DNA from: Flavobacterium aquaticum
Lineage (GTDB): Bacteria > Bacteroidota > Bacteroidia > Flavobacteriales > Flavobacteriaceae
Reading direction: 5' to 3'
DNA: 49,602 nucleotides
Assembly (NCBI RefSeq): GCF_003259835.1
Contig: NZ_QLMI01000010.1
Span: 1-49,602 of the forward strand
Of this stretch, positions 35,086 through 43,500 are shown piece by piece (within the stretch, counting starts at the first letter, position 1; each line of letters opens with the position of its first letter). The translations under genes and the position numbers were made by a program. Below the pieces are notes generated by a model. It did no database searches. It was not told the origin of the DNA and worked only from the letters and a program-made list of their open reading frames with translations.

Positions 35086-38000
35086 CTATCGGTATTGGTA
35101 TTGTTGTAAATATTCGTTCACTATTAAATTATTGATGGTTTCAGTAGTAGGAAAATCCAACGGAATGTTTTCATTTTTCTTAAATTCCTGAACCACTAAT
35201 TGCAATAAATAACGTTTAAAGAAAGCTTCATTTTTCATGATGTCTTCTTGTCCTTCTAATTTGTTATCTACTTGTTGTTTTACCTGCATTAATGCTTTAT
35301 GCAATTGCATTTCTTTAGCGTTAAGTGTAGCTTTTTCGCTCAATCGCTTATGAATTCGGGTGTATTTTTCATCATTAATATACTTTGCTTTTAACAGTGC
35401 ATTTTTACGATTTAGTTCTTTGGCTTGGTCGTAGATTTTTTGGAGTAAATGCATGTTTTCAATCATGTCGGCTTGCGTAACTTCACTCAGATTTTTCTTT
35501 TTGAAAATACGTTCTAGCTCTTCACGCAAACTTACAAATTGTGGATCGATTTGGTCAAAATTGTTTTGAAGCGATTCCCTTGTTTTGCGTAATATATTTT
35601 TGAACTCATCGGCTAATACTAACTCGCTTTCATCTACTTTGATAAATTGAAAGATGACATCTTCTAAAGCGGTGTTCAATAAATTAGCGGAAGCTTCTTC
35701 ATTACCAATGCTTTCCACAAAATTTAAGTTATCTAATCGGCTTTGTGCTTCTAGTAACAAGCGATTCCAAATATCAAAATCAGCTATACCATCTAAAGCT
35801 TCATAACCATTAACTGCAATAATGTTTTTCAATTCTTTAGCCGTACGCAAGGCTTTAATTAATCGCAATAACTCGTTTTTGTCGGTAAGTTGGGCAATTT
35901 GTTGTGAAAACAACTCTCTATTTTGCGTATCGTAATTGAAAAGCGTTTCTTTAATTTCCTGAATTTCCTTTTGGATTTCTTCTTCCGATTTAAACAAATG
36001 CGAATACATTTCCATTTCATCGCCTAGCTGTTCTTGCAATTCATCAAAATACATTTTATTGGTTCGGTCAAAAGCTTTTGAAATATCAGCAAAATCAACT
36101 ACATAACCGTATTGATATTTTTTATAAGGTCTATTAACACGAGTCAAAGTTTGTAATAAATTGTGGTCTTGAATAACACGAGCCAAATATAATTTCTTCA
36201 ATCGTTTGGCATCAAAACCAGTAAGTAACATATTGTAAACAAACAACAAATCAACTTTACCCTTTTTGTAGGTAGAAATTAATTCTTTACGAATGGCTTT
36301 GTCGTTTTCATCATGCAAGATTAAAGCAGCAGTCAATTTTGGTTCATCGTGATTACCATATTTTTCAGGCGGTTCGGCTGCCATTAAAATACTAGCATCG
36401 GTTTCTTGTTCTCCATATTTTTCCTCAAACAATCTAAATAATTCTTTCGCTTGATTCGCTGAATCACAAACTATCATTCCTCCTAAAGAAGTGTCTTGTT
36501 GTTCACGTCTGAATTTAATTAAATCCGTTACGATATAATCTAGTAATGGTTGCGCAAATTTTGGATGTGCATAAATCTGACGTGTGCTAATATCGCCTTG
36601 CAAAACTTTGATTTGATCCATTACTTCTTTCATTTCCATTTTGAAATTGCCTTCAATTTGTTCACGAATCAATCGTAAGGTATAACCATCAGCAATTGAC
36701 ATGTTGTAGTAATACTTGTGAAAGTAATTACCAAATAACATTTTAGAATCGTACTCTTTAGCAACTTCTTTTAATAATGGCGTTCCAGTTAAGGCAATAA
36801 TCACAGCAGAACGGTCTGAATTAATCAGATTCGCTAAATAATTCCCTTTGGGATTATAACTTCTGTGTGCTTCATCTAAGAAATAAACACGTTGGATGTT
36901 AATGTCATAGCTAATATCCTTAACAGCAATAGCATCTTCCGAAAATTTCTGAATATTCACCACCGTAATTTCAGGAACTCCGCTATCATTATGAATCGCA
37001 CCCACTACTTTTAAGTCGGCTATAAAATCTTGCTTGGAATTTACTTGTTTTACTTTCAAACCTCTATTAGCAAATTCGCTTGAAGCTTGAATTAATAAAT
37101 CCAATCGGTCAACAATAAAATAGAATTTTGGAATGACTTGTTTCTTGGCGAAATAATCCGTTAAGTGCTTAACATTATAATACGCCAAAGCCGTTTTTCC
37201 TGAACCTTGCGTATGCCAAATAATCCCTTTGTTTTGTCCTGCATCAATTTTAGTTGCAATAGCTTGTGTGGCAAACAACTGAGGATAACGCATGATATGC
37301 TTTTGATACGCTACTTTTCCTGTTACTTCTTCTTCCACATAAACAATAGCGTATTGTAAAACAAATTTCAAACGTTCTTTACTAAATAAAGAAGTTAAAA
37401 TTCGATTCGTTGGTGTATTCGGTTGTTTATTGGTAATGTATTCAGGGCTATTTTTAATAACAATCAAGTTGTTATCTTTTAAAAGTTCGTTTTCAGTTTT
37501 TTCGTCGACATCCTTCAACTTTTGTTGTACTGGATAATCTAAATCTTCTCTGAAATAATTGAATTGAACGTTCTCATAAGCTGGCGTAGCATAGAAAGCC
37601 CCAAAAATAGGTTCTACGATTCCATCTTCATATTCCATATTGTTAGAGAAAACCAACAACTGCGTAATATTAGCAAAACGTCTAAAGTGTTTGTTTTTGA
37701 AACGCTCATTAATTCGAGTTCTTTCTTTGATAACGCCTTCTTGATTATGTGGTTTTTTTACTTCAATAAAAGCCAAAGGCATACCATTAATTAAAACCGT
37801 AATATCAGGTCGAAATTCTTCGTCACCCGATTTACAAGTTAATTCTGTGGTAACGTGAAATTCGTTGTTGCTGAAATTTTCAAAATCAATTAATTTAACT
37901 CCAGAAGTCGAAGTCAATCTCTCGTAAAACTTTTTTCCCAAGTCTTCATAATCCAACTCCAGATTGATTTCATCTAAAATTCGTTGAGCCTCTTGTTCGG

Positions 38001-38160
38001 TTATTCCATTTAAAGCCGAAATCTTAGGAATGAAAATCGAAGAGAAAATATTATTACTTTCAATTCTATTCTGCTCATTCAAAGGAATATACTGATACCC
38101 CAAACGTATTAAATGTAATAAGGCTGGTATTTTTACACGAGAATCTTCGTTGAATTTCAT
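35086..38160 (-). CDS. hsdR: Type I restriction enzyme HsdR (DNA translocase-nuclease)
   Basis: The protein is 1024 aa from the ATG at 38160 (MKFNEDSRVKIPALLHLIRLGY). The frame opens earlier at a TTG (38202) but the conserved start is here. The N-terminal PD-(D/E)xK nuclease is RPDITVLING...LAFIEVKKP. The SF2 translocase motor has Walker A TQGSGKTALAY, DEAH (YFLDEAHRSYNP), ALTGTPL and TGFDAKRLKKLY. A helical C-terminus binds the HsdM/HsdS core. It is the first gene of the restriction operon, 100-145 bp downstream of fic. Confidence 0.94.
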   Translation of the reverse strand: MKFNEDSRVKIPALLHLIRLGYQYIPLNEQNRIESNNIFSSIFIPKISALNGITEQEAQRILDEINLELDYEDLGKKFYERLTSTSGVKLIDFENFSNNEFHVTTELTCKSGDEEFRPDITVLINGMPLAFIEVKKPHNQEGVIKERTRINERFKNKHFRRFANITQLLVFSNNMEYEDGIVEPIFGAFYATPAYENVQFNYFREDLDYPVQQKLKDVDEKTENELLKDNNLIVIKNSPEYITNKQPNTPTNRILTSLFSKERLKFVLQYAIVYVEEEVTGKVAYQKHIMRYPQLFATQAIATKIDAGQNKGIIWHTQGSGKTALAYYNVKHLTDYFAKKQVIPKFYFIVDRLDLLIQASSEFANRGLKVKQVNSKQDFIADLKVVGAIHNDSGVPEITVVNIQKFSEDAIAVKDISYDINIQRVYFLDEAHRSYNPKGNYLANLINSDRSAVIIALTGTPLLKEVAKEYDSKMLFGNYFHKYYYNMSIADGYTLRLIREQIEGNFKMEMKEVMDQIKVLQGDISTRQIYAHPKFAQPLLDYIVTDLIKFRREQQDTSLGGMIVCDSANQAKELFRLFEEKYGEQETDASILMAAEPPEKYGNHDEPKLTAALILHDENDKAIRKELISTYKKGKVDLLFVYNMLLTGFDAKRLKKLYLARVIQDHNLLQTLTRVNRPYKKYQYGYVVDFADISKAFDRTNKMYFDELQEQLGDEMEMYSHLFKSEEEIQKEIQEIKETLFNYDTQNRELFSQQIAQLTDKNELLRLIKALRTAKELKNIIAVNGYEALDGIADFDIWNRLLLEAQSRLDNLNFVESIGNEEASANLLNTALEDVIFQFIKVDESELVLADEFKNILRKTRESLQNNFDQIDPQFVSLREELERIFKKKNLSEVTQADMIENMHLLQKIYDQAKELNRKNALLKAKYINDEKYTRIHKRLSEKATLNAKEMQLHKALMQVKQQVDNKLEGQEDIMKNEAFFKRYLLQLVVQEFKKNENIPLDFPTTETINNLIVNEYLQQYQYR

Positions 38161-38304
38161 TAATGAGTAATAGTTTTGTTTATAGTTTTCCAAACTTAAC
38201 AATAAAATTTATCTTACACAACGTAAAACTGTGCAATTTAAGACTGAATGAAAATACTCAAAACTTTAGGAAAATCACGTAGAAATACTTAATCTATTTA
38301 AAAA

Positions 38305-39408
38305 TCACCAATTCAAATGATATTTTACACCTCTTCCCTCTCCTTCTCTTATGAAAGCTCCCTTTTCGAAAAGTAGTTGTAAGTCTCTAGTTGCAGTTGC
38401 TTTTGATGTTTTGGTTATTGACATGTATTTTTTGGCGGTCATACCACCTTCAAAGCCAGCTTTCCCTTTTTCAGTCATTTTTTGCAAAACTTTTAGTTGT
38501 CGCTCGTTTAACAGGTTCTTGAAACGATCAAAGAAAAGGGCTTTTTCTACGACAAATAAAACGGTTTCTTTTACTTCTTTTTGGGCTTCAATTAAAATAG
38601 TAAAAAAATAGTGCAACCATTCTGCAACGTTTTGCTGTCTTTGAGTTTGTTTTAGTGTTTCGTAATAGCTCGTTTTATTTTCTTCAATTTTTTTGGAGAG
38701 ACTAATCAAAACAGGTTTTTCCAATGTTTCGGCTAGTGCTTTTTCTGATAAAGCTCTACCTATTCTACCGTTTCCATCCTCAAAAGGGTGAAGCGTTTCA
38801 AAATACAAATGCGCTAAGGCAGAACGTAACATGGCTCTACCCACTTGCCCTATTTCGTGATAAGGAAAGTTTTGATACCAATTTTCAAAATCAATTAAAA
38901 GTTTTTGCAAATCTTCAGAGGGTGGTGCTTCAAAATGCACTTCTATTTTACCTGCTCTTCCCGAAATGATTTGCATTGGTTCGGTGCTGCTTCTCCATTC
39001 TCCTTCTTTTACGGTTTTGTCAAACTTCATTAAAGTTTGATGCCATTGTTTAAGCATTTGTAGTGTCAACGGCTTTTGATAATCCTCTCGCACTTGCAAC
39101 ATTAATTCCGAAATGGCTTGCGCTTTTTTATCTTTTGAAAGTGTTGGATTATTTGAAATACCTAATTGCTTTTGTAGGGACGACATTACATCTTCTCTAC
39201 TAAAGTATTCGCCTTCGATTTCAGATGTTTTTAGTGCTTCGGAAATTACAATTTGAAGTAAAATTTCTTTTTTATTTTCCTCTGATACATTTACAAACAA
39301 ACCATTTACTTCACCAAGTTCTGTGGCAAATTCTTGAATTTGACCGATTAAATTATCCACTTTGAATTGGAAATTTGGAAAATCTTTATGCCGCCAAAAA
39401 TACTCCAT
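38305..39408 (-). CDS. fic: Fic family protein with inhibitory helix and C-terminal winged HTH
   Basis: The protein is 367 aa. An N-terminal DUF4172-like domain holds the inhibitor motif TSEIEG (61-66), fitting [ST]xxxE[GN]. The Fic core carries the active site HPFEDGNGRIGR (207-218). The C-terminal 70 residues look like a winged HTH (TKTSKATATRDLQLLFEKG, GVKYHLNW). Fic proteins transfer AMP to target hydroxyls, and the in-cis inhibitor suggests class II. It is upstream of and in line with hsdR. Two inverted repeats in its leader suggest that it regulates itself. Confidence 0.9.
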   Translation of the reverse strand: MEYFWRHKDFPNFQFKVDNLIGQIQEFATELGEVNGLFVNVSEENKKEILLQIVISEALKTSEIEGEYFSREDVMSSLQKQLGISNNPTLSKDKKAQAISELMLQVREDYQKPLTLQMLKQWHQTLMKFDKTVKEGEWRSSTEPMQIISGRAGKIEVHFEAPPSEDLQKLLIDFENWYQNFPYHEIGQVGRAMLRSALAHLYFETLHPFEDGNGRIGRALSEKALAETLEKPVLISLSKKIEENKTSYYETLKQTQRQQNVAEWLHYFFTILIEAQKEVKETVLFVVEKALFFDRFKNLLNERQLKVLQKMTEKGKAGFEGGMTAKKYMSITKTSKATATRDLQLLFEKGAFIREGEGRGVKYHLNW

Positions 39409-39480
39409 GAGCCGTTTAGTTTTACTATTCGGCTCAAATATACAAAAAAAATGAGCCGATTAACACAAATAATCGGCTCA
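39408..39480 (-). promoter_or_regulatory. fic promoter with two TGAGCCG inverted-repeat operators
   Basis: On the minus strand the -7 box TATATTTG (39435-39442) lies between two palindromes. One spans 39452-39480 (perfect 11-bp arms TGAGCCGATTA, 7-bp spacer). The other spans 39408-39436 (arms TGAGCCGwwTAGT, ending on the start codon). All four half-sites share TGAGCCG. A TTTG-like -33 element overlaps the upstream palindrome. The layout fits steric repression, plausibly by the wHTH of Fic. Confidence 0.75.
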
Positions 39481-39563
39481 AAATATTAGTCTTAACTTTA
39501 TACTTATAGATTATCTAAAAAAACATTTTACTTTTTTTCTATGACACAGCATATTTTAAAAAT

Positions 39564-39932
39564 CTAATTGAATTTTGGTGAACAATCTAATACGTCCGAA
39601 TATGGTTCAATGTACTTCCAAAAAGCTTTACCAGCACTATTTAAATATTCCATTGAATACTTTAATTTTGTATCAGAACCAACTTTATAAATATACTCAT
39701 TACAATTATATGAGTATTCGTTTGGTTTAAAACAAACTATCGCAAAATAATGATATTGATAATCAATATAAATTGAATAAAAGGTAACTTTAGAAATTGC
39801 TGTACTCGTATAACTATTATATGTAGTCCCGTAATCTTTAGATTTAACAAATTCCATTATTTCTTTGCATGTTTGAGCATTTATTTGTGAACTTGACACA
39901 ATCAATATAAAAACAATCAATATTTTTTTCAT
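39564..39932 (-). CDS. Small exported unknown protein
   Basis: The protein is 122 aa with a signal peptide (KKILIVFILIVSSSQINAQ, cut about residue 20). The mature protein has four cysteines (TCKEIM, IVCFKP, YNCNEY, LDCSPK), suggesting two disulfides and a periplasmic place. No family is recognised. It is the last gene before the right end of the element. Confidence 0.6.
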   Translation of the reverse strand: MKKILIVFILIVSSSQINAQTCKEIMEFVKSKDYGTTYNSYTSTAISKVTFYSIYIDYQYHYFAIVCFKPNEYSYNCNEYIYKVGSDTKLKYSMEYLNSAGKAFWKYIEPYSDVLDCSPKFN

Positions 39933-40061
39933 CTACTTTTATTTAGTATTTATTGAAATATAAAAATAACCAAAAAAGTTGACATTTAGGCTATAAAATA
40001 TTAACATTTATAAATTGAAAAGAGAAATTATTGGAGAAATTACAAATGATTAAAAATTTAT

Positions 40062-40089
40062 TATATTTGTTTTGAATTATCAAAACAAA
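40062..40089 (+). promoter_or_regulatory. Outward-facing -7 box with palindrome near the right end
   Basis: TATATTTG (40062-40069) overlaps a perfect 10-bp inverted repeat, TTTGTTTTGA-ATTA-TCAAAACAAA (40066-40089). No clear -33 box is seen at 19-21 bp. The gap 39933-40325 holds this, the paired TTGTACCT block, attR and a remnant block, and no gene. Confidence 0.45.
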
Positions 40090-40110
40090 AATTAGCACTC
40101 GATTTCAGAA

Positions 40111-40132
40111 TTTGTACCTCGCTTGTACCTCC
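40111..40132 (+). repeat. Right-end arm-type repeat (paired TTGTACCT)
   Basis: Two TTGTACCT units 11 bp apart, preceded at 11 bp by GCACT, are the same arrangement and direction as at 15681-15701. They lie 36 bp inside attR. They are probably recombination arm sites or a regulator's binding array. Confidence 0.6.
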
Positions 40133-40167
40133 ATTTGCGAGATATTGTAAATATTAACAATGTTAAT

Positions 40168-40185
40168 TTCTGTATTGGGAAATAA
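40168..40185 (+). repeat. attR: second copy of the 18-bp mnmE-end repeat
   Basis: TTCTGTATTGGGAAATAA differs from attL at two third-codon positions (ATC/ATT and GGC/GGG). It would still read F C I G K stop. It marks the right boundary of the element. Confidence 0.85.
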
Positions 40186-40243
40186 AAACTTTACACTTAA
40201 TTATACTTTCACGAAAAGATAAGCTTAGACCGAACACATCTAT

Positions 40244-40280
40244 TATTAGATTTTTTCTATACATTTGTACCGTACCTCCG
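40244..40280 (+). other. Remnant resembling the element's left-end leader, outside attR
   Basis: ATTTTTTCTATACATTTGTACC then GTACCTCCGAT aligns with the left-end block (ATTTTTT-ATAGATTTGTACC ... TTGTACCTCGAT) with a short deletion. TACATTTG (40260-40267) also fits a -7 box and could now drive the methyltransferase gene at 40326. It suggests a vanished second element in tandem. Confidence 0.45.
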
Positions 40281-40325
40281 ATATCTATTAAAAAAGCGAA
40301 CCTTCTTTTGTAAAAATTACTAAAG

Positions 40326-41048
40326 ATGAACGACTATCAAATTATTTTTCAAAAAAGAGCTACTGACTACCATTTTGCTATGCAAAAGTTTCCTGAAGCA
40401 AGAAAGCACGAGTTTAACAACTTATTTTCAGGAATACATTTTGAAAATAATATTCATTTGTTAGACGTTCCTTCTGGAGGTGGTTACTTACGAAATTATA
40501 TACCTAAAAACACAAAGGTCACTTTGGGTGATTTTTCTGAAGGTTTTGCCATTGATGAAATCCAATTGGTAACTCCTGAAAAGTTACCGTTCGAATCAAA
40601 CACTTTTGATGCTGTCTTTTCATTGAGCGGCATGCATCACTTGGATGATGTACCTCAATTTGTTAGAGAATGTTTACGTGTTACTAAAACTGGAGGTTCT
40701 TTCACTTTTGCAGATGTAAAAAAAGGAACTAATGTAGATACTTTTCTAAACGAATTTGTAAATACTTATAATTCACTCGGTCATAAAGGCGATTTTTTCA
40801 ATGAAACTTCTTTTGAAACTTTTGCAGACATTCAATCCTCTATAAGCAATTGTCAATATAAAGAATATCCATTTCTTTTTACTACTATCTCAGAAATGAC
40901 AACTTTTTTCAAATTATTTTTTGGACTTGATAAAGCTTCAGACTCAATTATCCATAAAGGAATTGAAGATATCTTAGGTATTAAAACCACATCAAAAGGT
41001 ATAGAAGTCAATTGGGGCTTACTCTGCTTTCAATTAAAAAAAGAATAA
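40326..41048 (+). CDS. Class I SAM-dependent methyltransferase
   Basis: The protein is 240 aa of the Methyltransf_11 type. Motif I is LLDVPSGGGYLRNYIP (about 40-55), motif II is the acidic TLGDFSEGF, and motif IV is AVFSLSGMHHLDDVPQF, followed by ECLRVTKTGGSFTFADV. The substrate cannot be told. It is convergent with the QueC-like gene, with 6 bp between the stops. It is the first chromosomal gene outside the element, unless it belonged to an older insert. Confidence 0.8.
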   Translation: MNDYQIIFQKRATDYHFAMQKFPEARKHEFNNLFSGIHFENNIHLLDVPSGGGYLRNYIPKNTKVTLGDFSEGFAIDEIQLVTPEKLPFESNTFDAVFSLSGMHHLDDVPQFVRECLRVTKTGGSFTFADVKKGTNVDTFLNEFVNTYNSLGHKGDFFNETSFETFADIQSSISNCQYKEYPFLFTTISEMTTFFKLFFGLDKASDSIIHKGIEDILGIKTTSKGIEVNWGLLCFQLKKE

Positions 41049-41054
41049 AACTCT

Positions 41055-42341
41055 TTAAAACTGATTTTGCAATCGGAACCATGAAGTTCTTATAGCGCTC
41101 TTAATTCCTCTTCTTATGGTTTTCCAACTTTTGGGCTTGGTTTGTAAATGAGTAAGTAGATTTTTTATTGCTTCTAATTTAGCTGTCTCTAATGCTGCAT
41201 CATAAAACACAAAAGGTTTTGTTTCTTCCTTAACCATTTCGTTATAAATTTCTAACCAATAAAAATAAACTGCTTGATTGAATACTTGCTTCTCAATTAC
41301 TTCTATTAATTTATCATAAAAAATGGCAACGGAATTGTCTTTAGATGGAATTTCAAATCCAAATTCTCTTGGATCTTTACCAAGAACAATCAGTGTAATT
41401 ATTGCTCTGTAACATTTGGTGCAATGGGAACAATTTAATTTAGTATTTAAATGGTGATAACAAACACGAAAAGGAGTTGGGATTTTCTTTTCTTCAAAAT
41501 AATCACAAAGCAGACGCATTTTATCAAAACGATTAGCTTCTTGACCATGATGAATTACATTTGTATTTCCCCAAGCTATAAAATTATCAATATAACTAGA
41601 ACCCCAAGGCATGGTTTCCTTTGTTGAATCTAATGTTGAACCGATATATACTTTTTCAATTCCGTTTTTATAAGCAATAGGTGCTAAAAGAGATGTCAGC
41701 GATAATCCATGCTGAAGAAGCGTCCACCAATCTTGTGTATTGTTATAAATTAACTTCTCAACCTTAAATGTATAAAAATCACGGACATTACTTCTCAAGA
41801 AAAGTTTCGGATTATCAATGGTTAATGGTAACATTCGATTAACCTCTTGAATTTTTTGCCATTGAGACGTATTGTCAATTTCTATATCCGCACCATGTAT
41901 CGTAACCAATTGAATTTTATCGCTATCCAATCGAGAATAGGTATAAAGTGCATCTACTCCACCACTAAAAAGCATGGCAGATTGATTCGTGTTATAGGTA
42001 ATTGTTTCGAAATTTTCTACCAATAATTGTGATTTCTTAGTAATGATTTCAGGATAAAACTTGGCAAATTCTTGTTTGATTTTTTCAATACTCAAATAGA
42101 AATTTTCATCTAATGTCTTTACTTTTAAAGTAGCTCCAAGAAACCAACAAATTGGATATAAATTAGCAACAAAAGGAATGTTTAAAATCGAATCTGGAAT
42201 ATCTGACAAATCAAAATCATACTGAACAAACAAATTTTCATTGAAATAAGGTTGAAACTTTACTTCTGTTTCTTGAAAATATTCTACCTTATTTTCATTC
42301 AAATTTCTAATAGTCTTGGTTAATATGATATTTTTTGACAT
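41055..42341 (-). CDS. PP-loop (QueC-like) ATP-pyrophosphatase family protein
   Basis: The protein is 428 aa. The PP-loop motif SGGVDALYTY (about 128-137) and a C-terminal zinc set VCYHHLN...CSHCTKCYR (C-x9-C-x2-C-x2-C) resemble 7-cyano-7-deazaguanine synthase, but the protein is twice the usual QueC length, with about 110 extra residues in front. Such enlarged QueC-like proteins are found in surface-sugar and natural-product loci and some defence systems. The substrate is not evident. It is a single gene. Confidence 0.7.
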   Translation of the reverse strand: MSKNIILTKTIRNLNENKVEYFQETEVKFQPYFNENLFVQYDFDLSDIPDSILNIPFVANLYPICWFLGATLKVKTLDENFYLSIEKIKQEFAKFYPEIITKKSQLLVENFETITYNTNQSAMLFSGGVDALYTYSRLDSDKIQLVTIHGADIEIDNTSQWQKIQEVNRMLPLTIDNPKLFLRSNVRDFYTFKVEKLIYNNTQDWWTLLQHGLSLTSLLAPIAYKNGIEKVYIGSTLDSTKETMPWGSSYIDNFIAWGNTNVIHHGQEANRFDKMRLLCDYFEEKKIPTPFRVCYHHLNTKLNCSHCTKCYRAIITLIVLGKDPREFGFEIPSKDNSVAIFYDKLIEVIEKQVFNQAVYFYWLEIYNEMVKEETKPFVFYDAALETAKLEAIKNLLTHLQTKPKSWKTIRRGIKSAIRTSWFRLQNQF

Positions 42342-42498
42342 AAATTTATTGGTTTTTAACTTTAAAAATCCTACTTCCCAAATTTACAAACTTATCTTGC
42401 CAAACTAACATTTTTCAATTAGAATTCTTAATTTTGAGAGTCATTTTTCATAAATTGAATTTACAACTCTTATTAAATCTCAAAAGAGGATAAAATAA

Positions 42499-43497
42499 AT
42501 GGATTCACTCACTCAAATCGTCCTAGGAATTGCTACAGCCGAATTGGTTGCAGGTAAAAAATTGCAAAACAAAACCTTTTTGTATGGCGCTATTTTAGGA
42601 ACGATTCCCGATTTGGACATTGTAGTTGGTAAATTCCTGAGTGATGTGGATGGAGTTGCCATTCACAGAGGTTTGAGTCATTCCTTACTTTTCTTTGTGT
42701 TTTTATCGCCTATTTTGGGTTGGGTAATTTCTAAAATTGAAAAGAATACGATTAACTTCAAAAGTGCTTCTTTATTAGTGTTTTGGTGTTTGGTTACCCA
42801 TGTTTTATTGGACTTATTTACCTCTTGGGGAACGCAAATTCTTTGGCCTTTAGATTACCGATTTGCCTTAAAAACCATCTTTGTAATTGATCCATTGTAT
42901 ACGATTCCGCTATTGATTAGCTTGATTTTTGTTTGGAAAAACAAAGACTCTCTAATACGAAGAAAATATGTAATTCGTGGATTGGTTATCAGTTCATCTT
43001 ATTTACTTTTGACTTGTGTTTTAAAACTTTTTGCGGTGTACCAATTCGAAAAGGCGTTAAAAAATCAGAAATTGACGTATCAAGAATTGATTGTAAAGCC
43101 CACAGCTTTTAATTGTGTTCTTTGGAATGCTAACATATCTACTACAAAAGGGTATTATTTGGCTGATTATTCTCTATTTGATTCTCAACCAATTCAGTTT
43201 ACTTTCTATCCAAAAAATCTAAAATTAGAAGAAAAATTAGTAAATTCGTATGATTTTCAGCAACTTAAAAAAATTAGCGAAGATTGGTATTTGATTTCCG
43301 AACAAAATAATCGCTTGTATTTTAATGATTTGCGATTTGGTTTGTTAAACGACAATCCAGAAAATCCACAATTTGCTTTTAGTTATGAATTTAAAGTGAA
43401 TTCTAATGAAAATTTAACAGCTCATGAAGTTCCAAAAGCCAAACGAGATGGTAAAGCATTGCTAAAAAAGATTTTTACACGATTAAAAGGTAATTAA
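42499..43497 (+). CDS. YdjM-like membrane-bound metal-dependent hydrolase
   Basis: The protein is 332 aa. The start MDSLTQIVLGIATAELVAGK, GTIPDLDIV, HRGLSHSLLFFVFLSP and THVLLDLFTSWGTQILWP are the family's His/Asp metal-binding blocks among four membrane segments. A soluble C-terminal third follows. The YdjM family (DUF457) is named for LexA control in E. coli, and its activity is unproven. It is followed 3 bp later by the 2H phosphoesterase gene, so they form an operon. Confidence 0.85.
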   Translation: MDSLTQIVLGIATAELVAGKKLQNKTFLYGAILGTIPDLDIVVGKFLSDVDGVAIHRGLSHSLLFFVFLSPILGWVISKIEKNTINFKSASLLVFWCLVTHVLLDLFTSWGTQILWPLDYRFALKTIFVIDPLYTIPLLISLIFVWKNKDSLIRRKYVIRGLVISSSYLLLTCVLKLFAVYQFEKALKNQKLTYQELIVKPTAFNCVLWNANISTTKGYYLADYSLFDSQPIQFTFYPKNLKLEEKLVNSYDFQQLKKISEDWYLISEQNNRLYFNDLRFGLLNDNPENPQFAFSYEFKVNSNENLTAHEVPKAKRDGKALLKKIFTRLKGN

Positions 43498-43500
43498 CGT

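Larger units (their letters stand above)
15543..40185. mobile_element. Integrated defence island in mnmE (24.6 kb)
   Basis: The element is bounded by the 18-bp repeats at 15543 and 40168. An excisionase-like gene and a tyrosine recombinase gene lie directly inside the left end. A short conserved block (GCACT-N11/12-TTTGTACCT-N3-TTGTACCT) sits near both ends. The replication-like genes at 18656-21739 and the defence genes at 21809-39408 are the load. I see no relaxase, coupling protein or conjugation gene, so transfer would need a helper, or the element behaves as a phage-satellite-like or purely integrative island. Confidence 0.85.

Noticed and set aside
38206..38222. A 16-base string TGTAAGATAAATTTTA occurs in the hsdR leader (minus strand) and just after attL (15561, plus strand).
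   Set aside because: In such AT-rich sequence a 16-base match across 50 kb is expected by chance about once, and the flanks do not match.
15543..40185. CRISPR array or tRNA-type integration site within the island.
   Set aside because: No regularly spaced repeats with unique spacers were seen, and the target is the mnmE coding end, not a tRNA.
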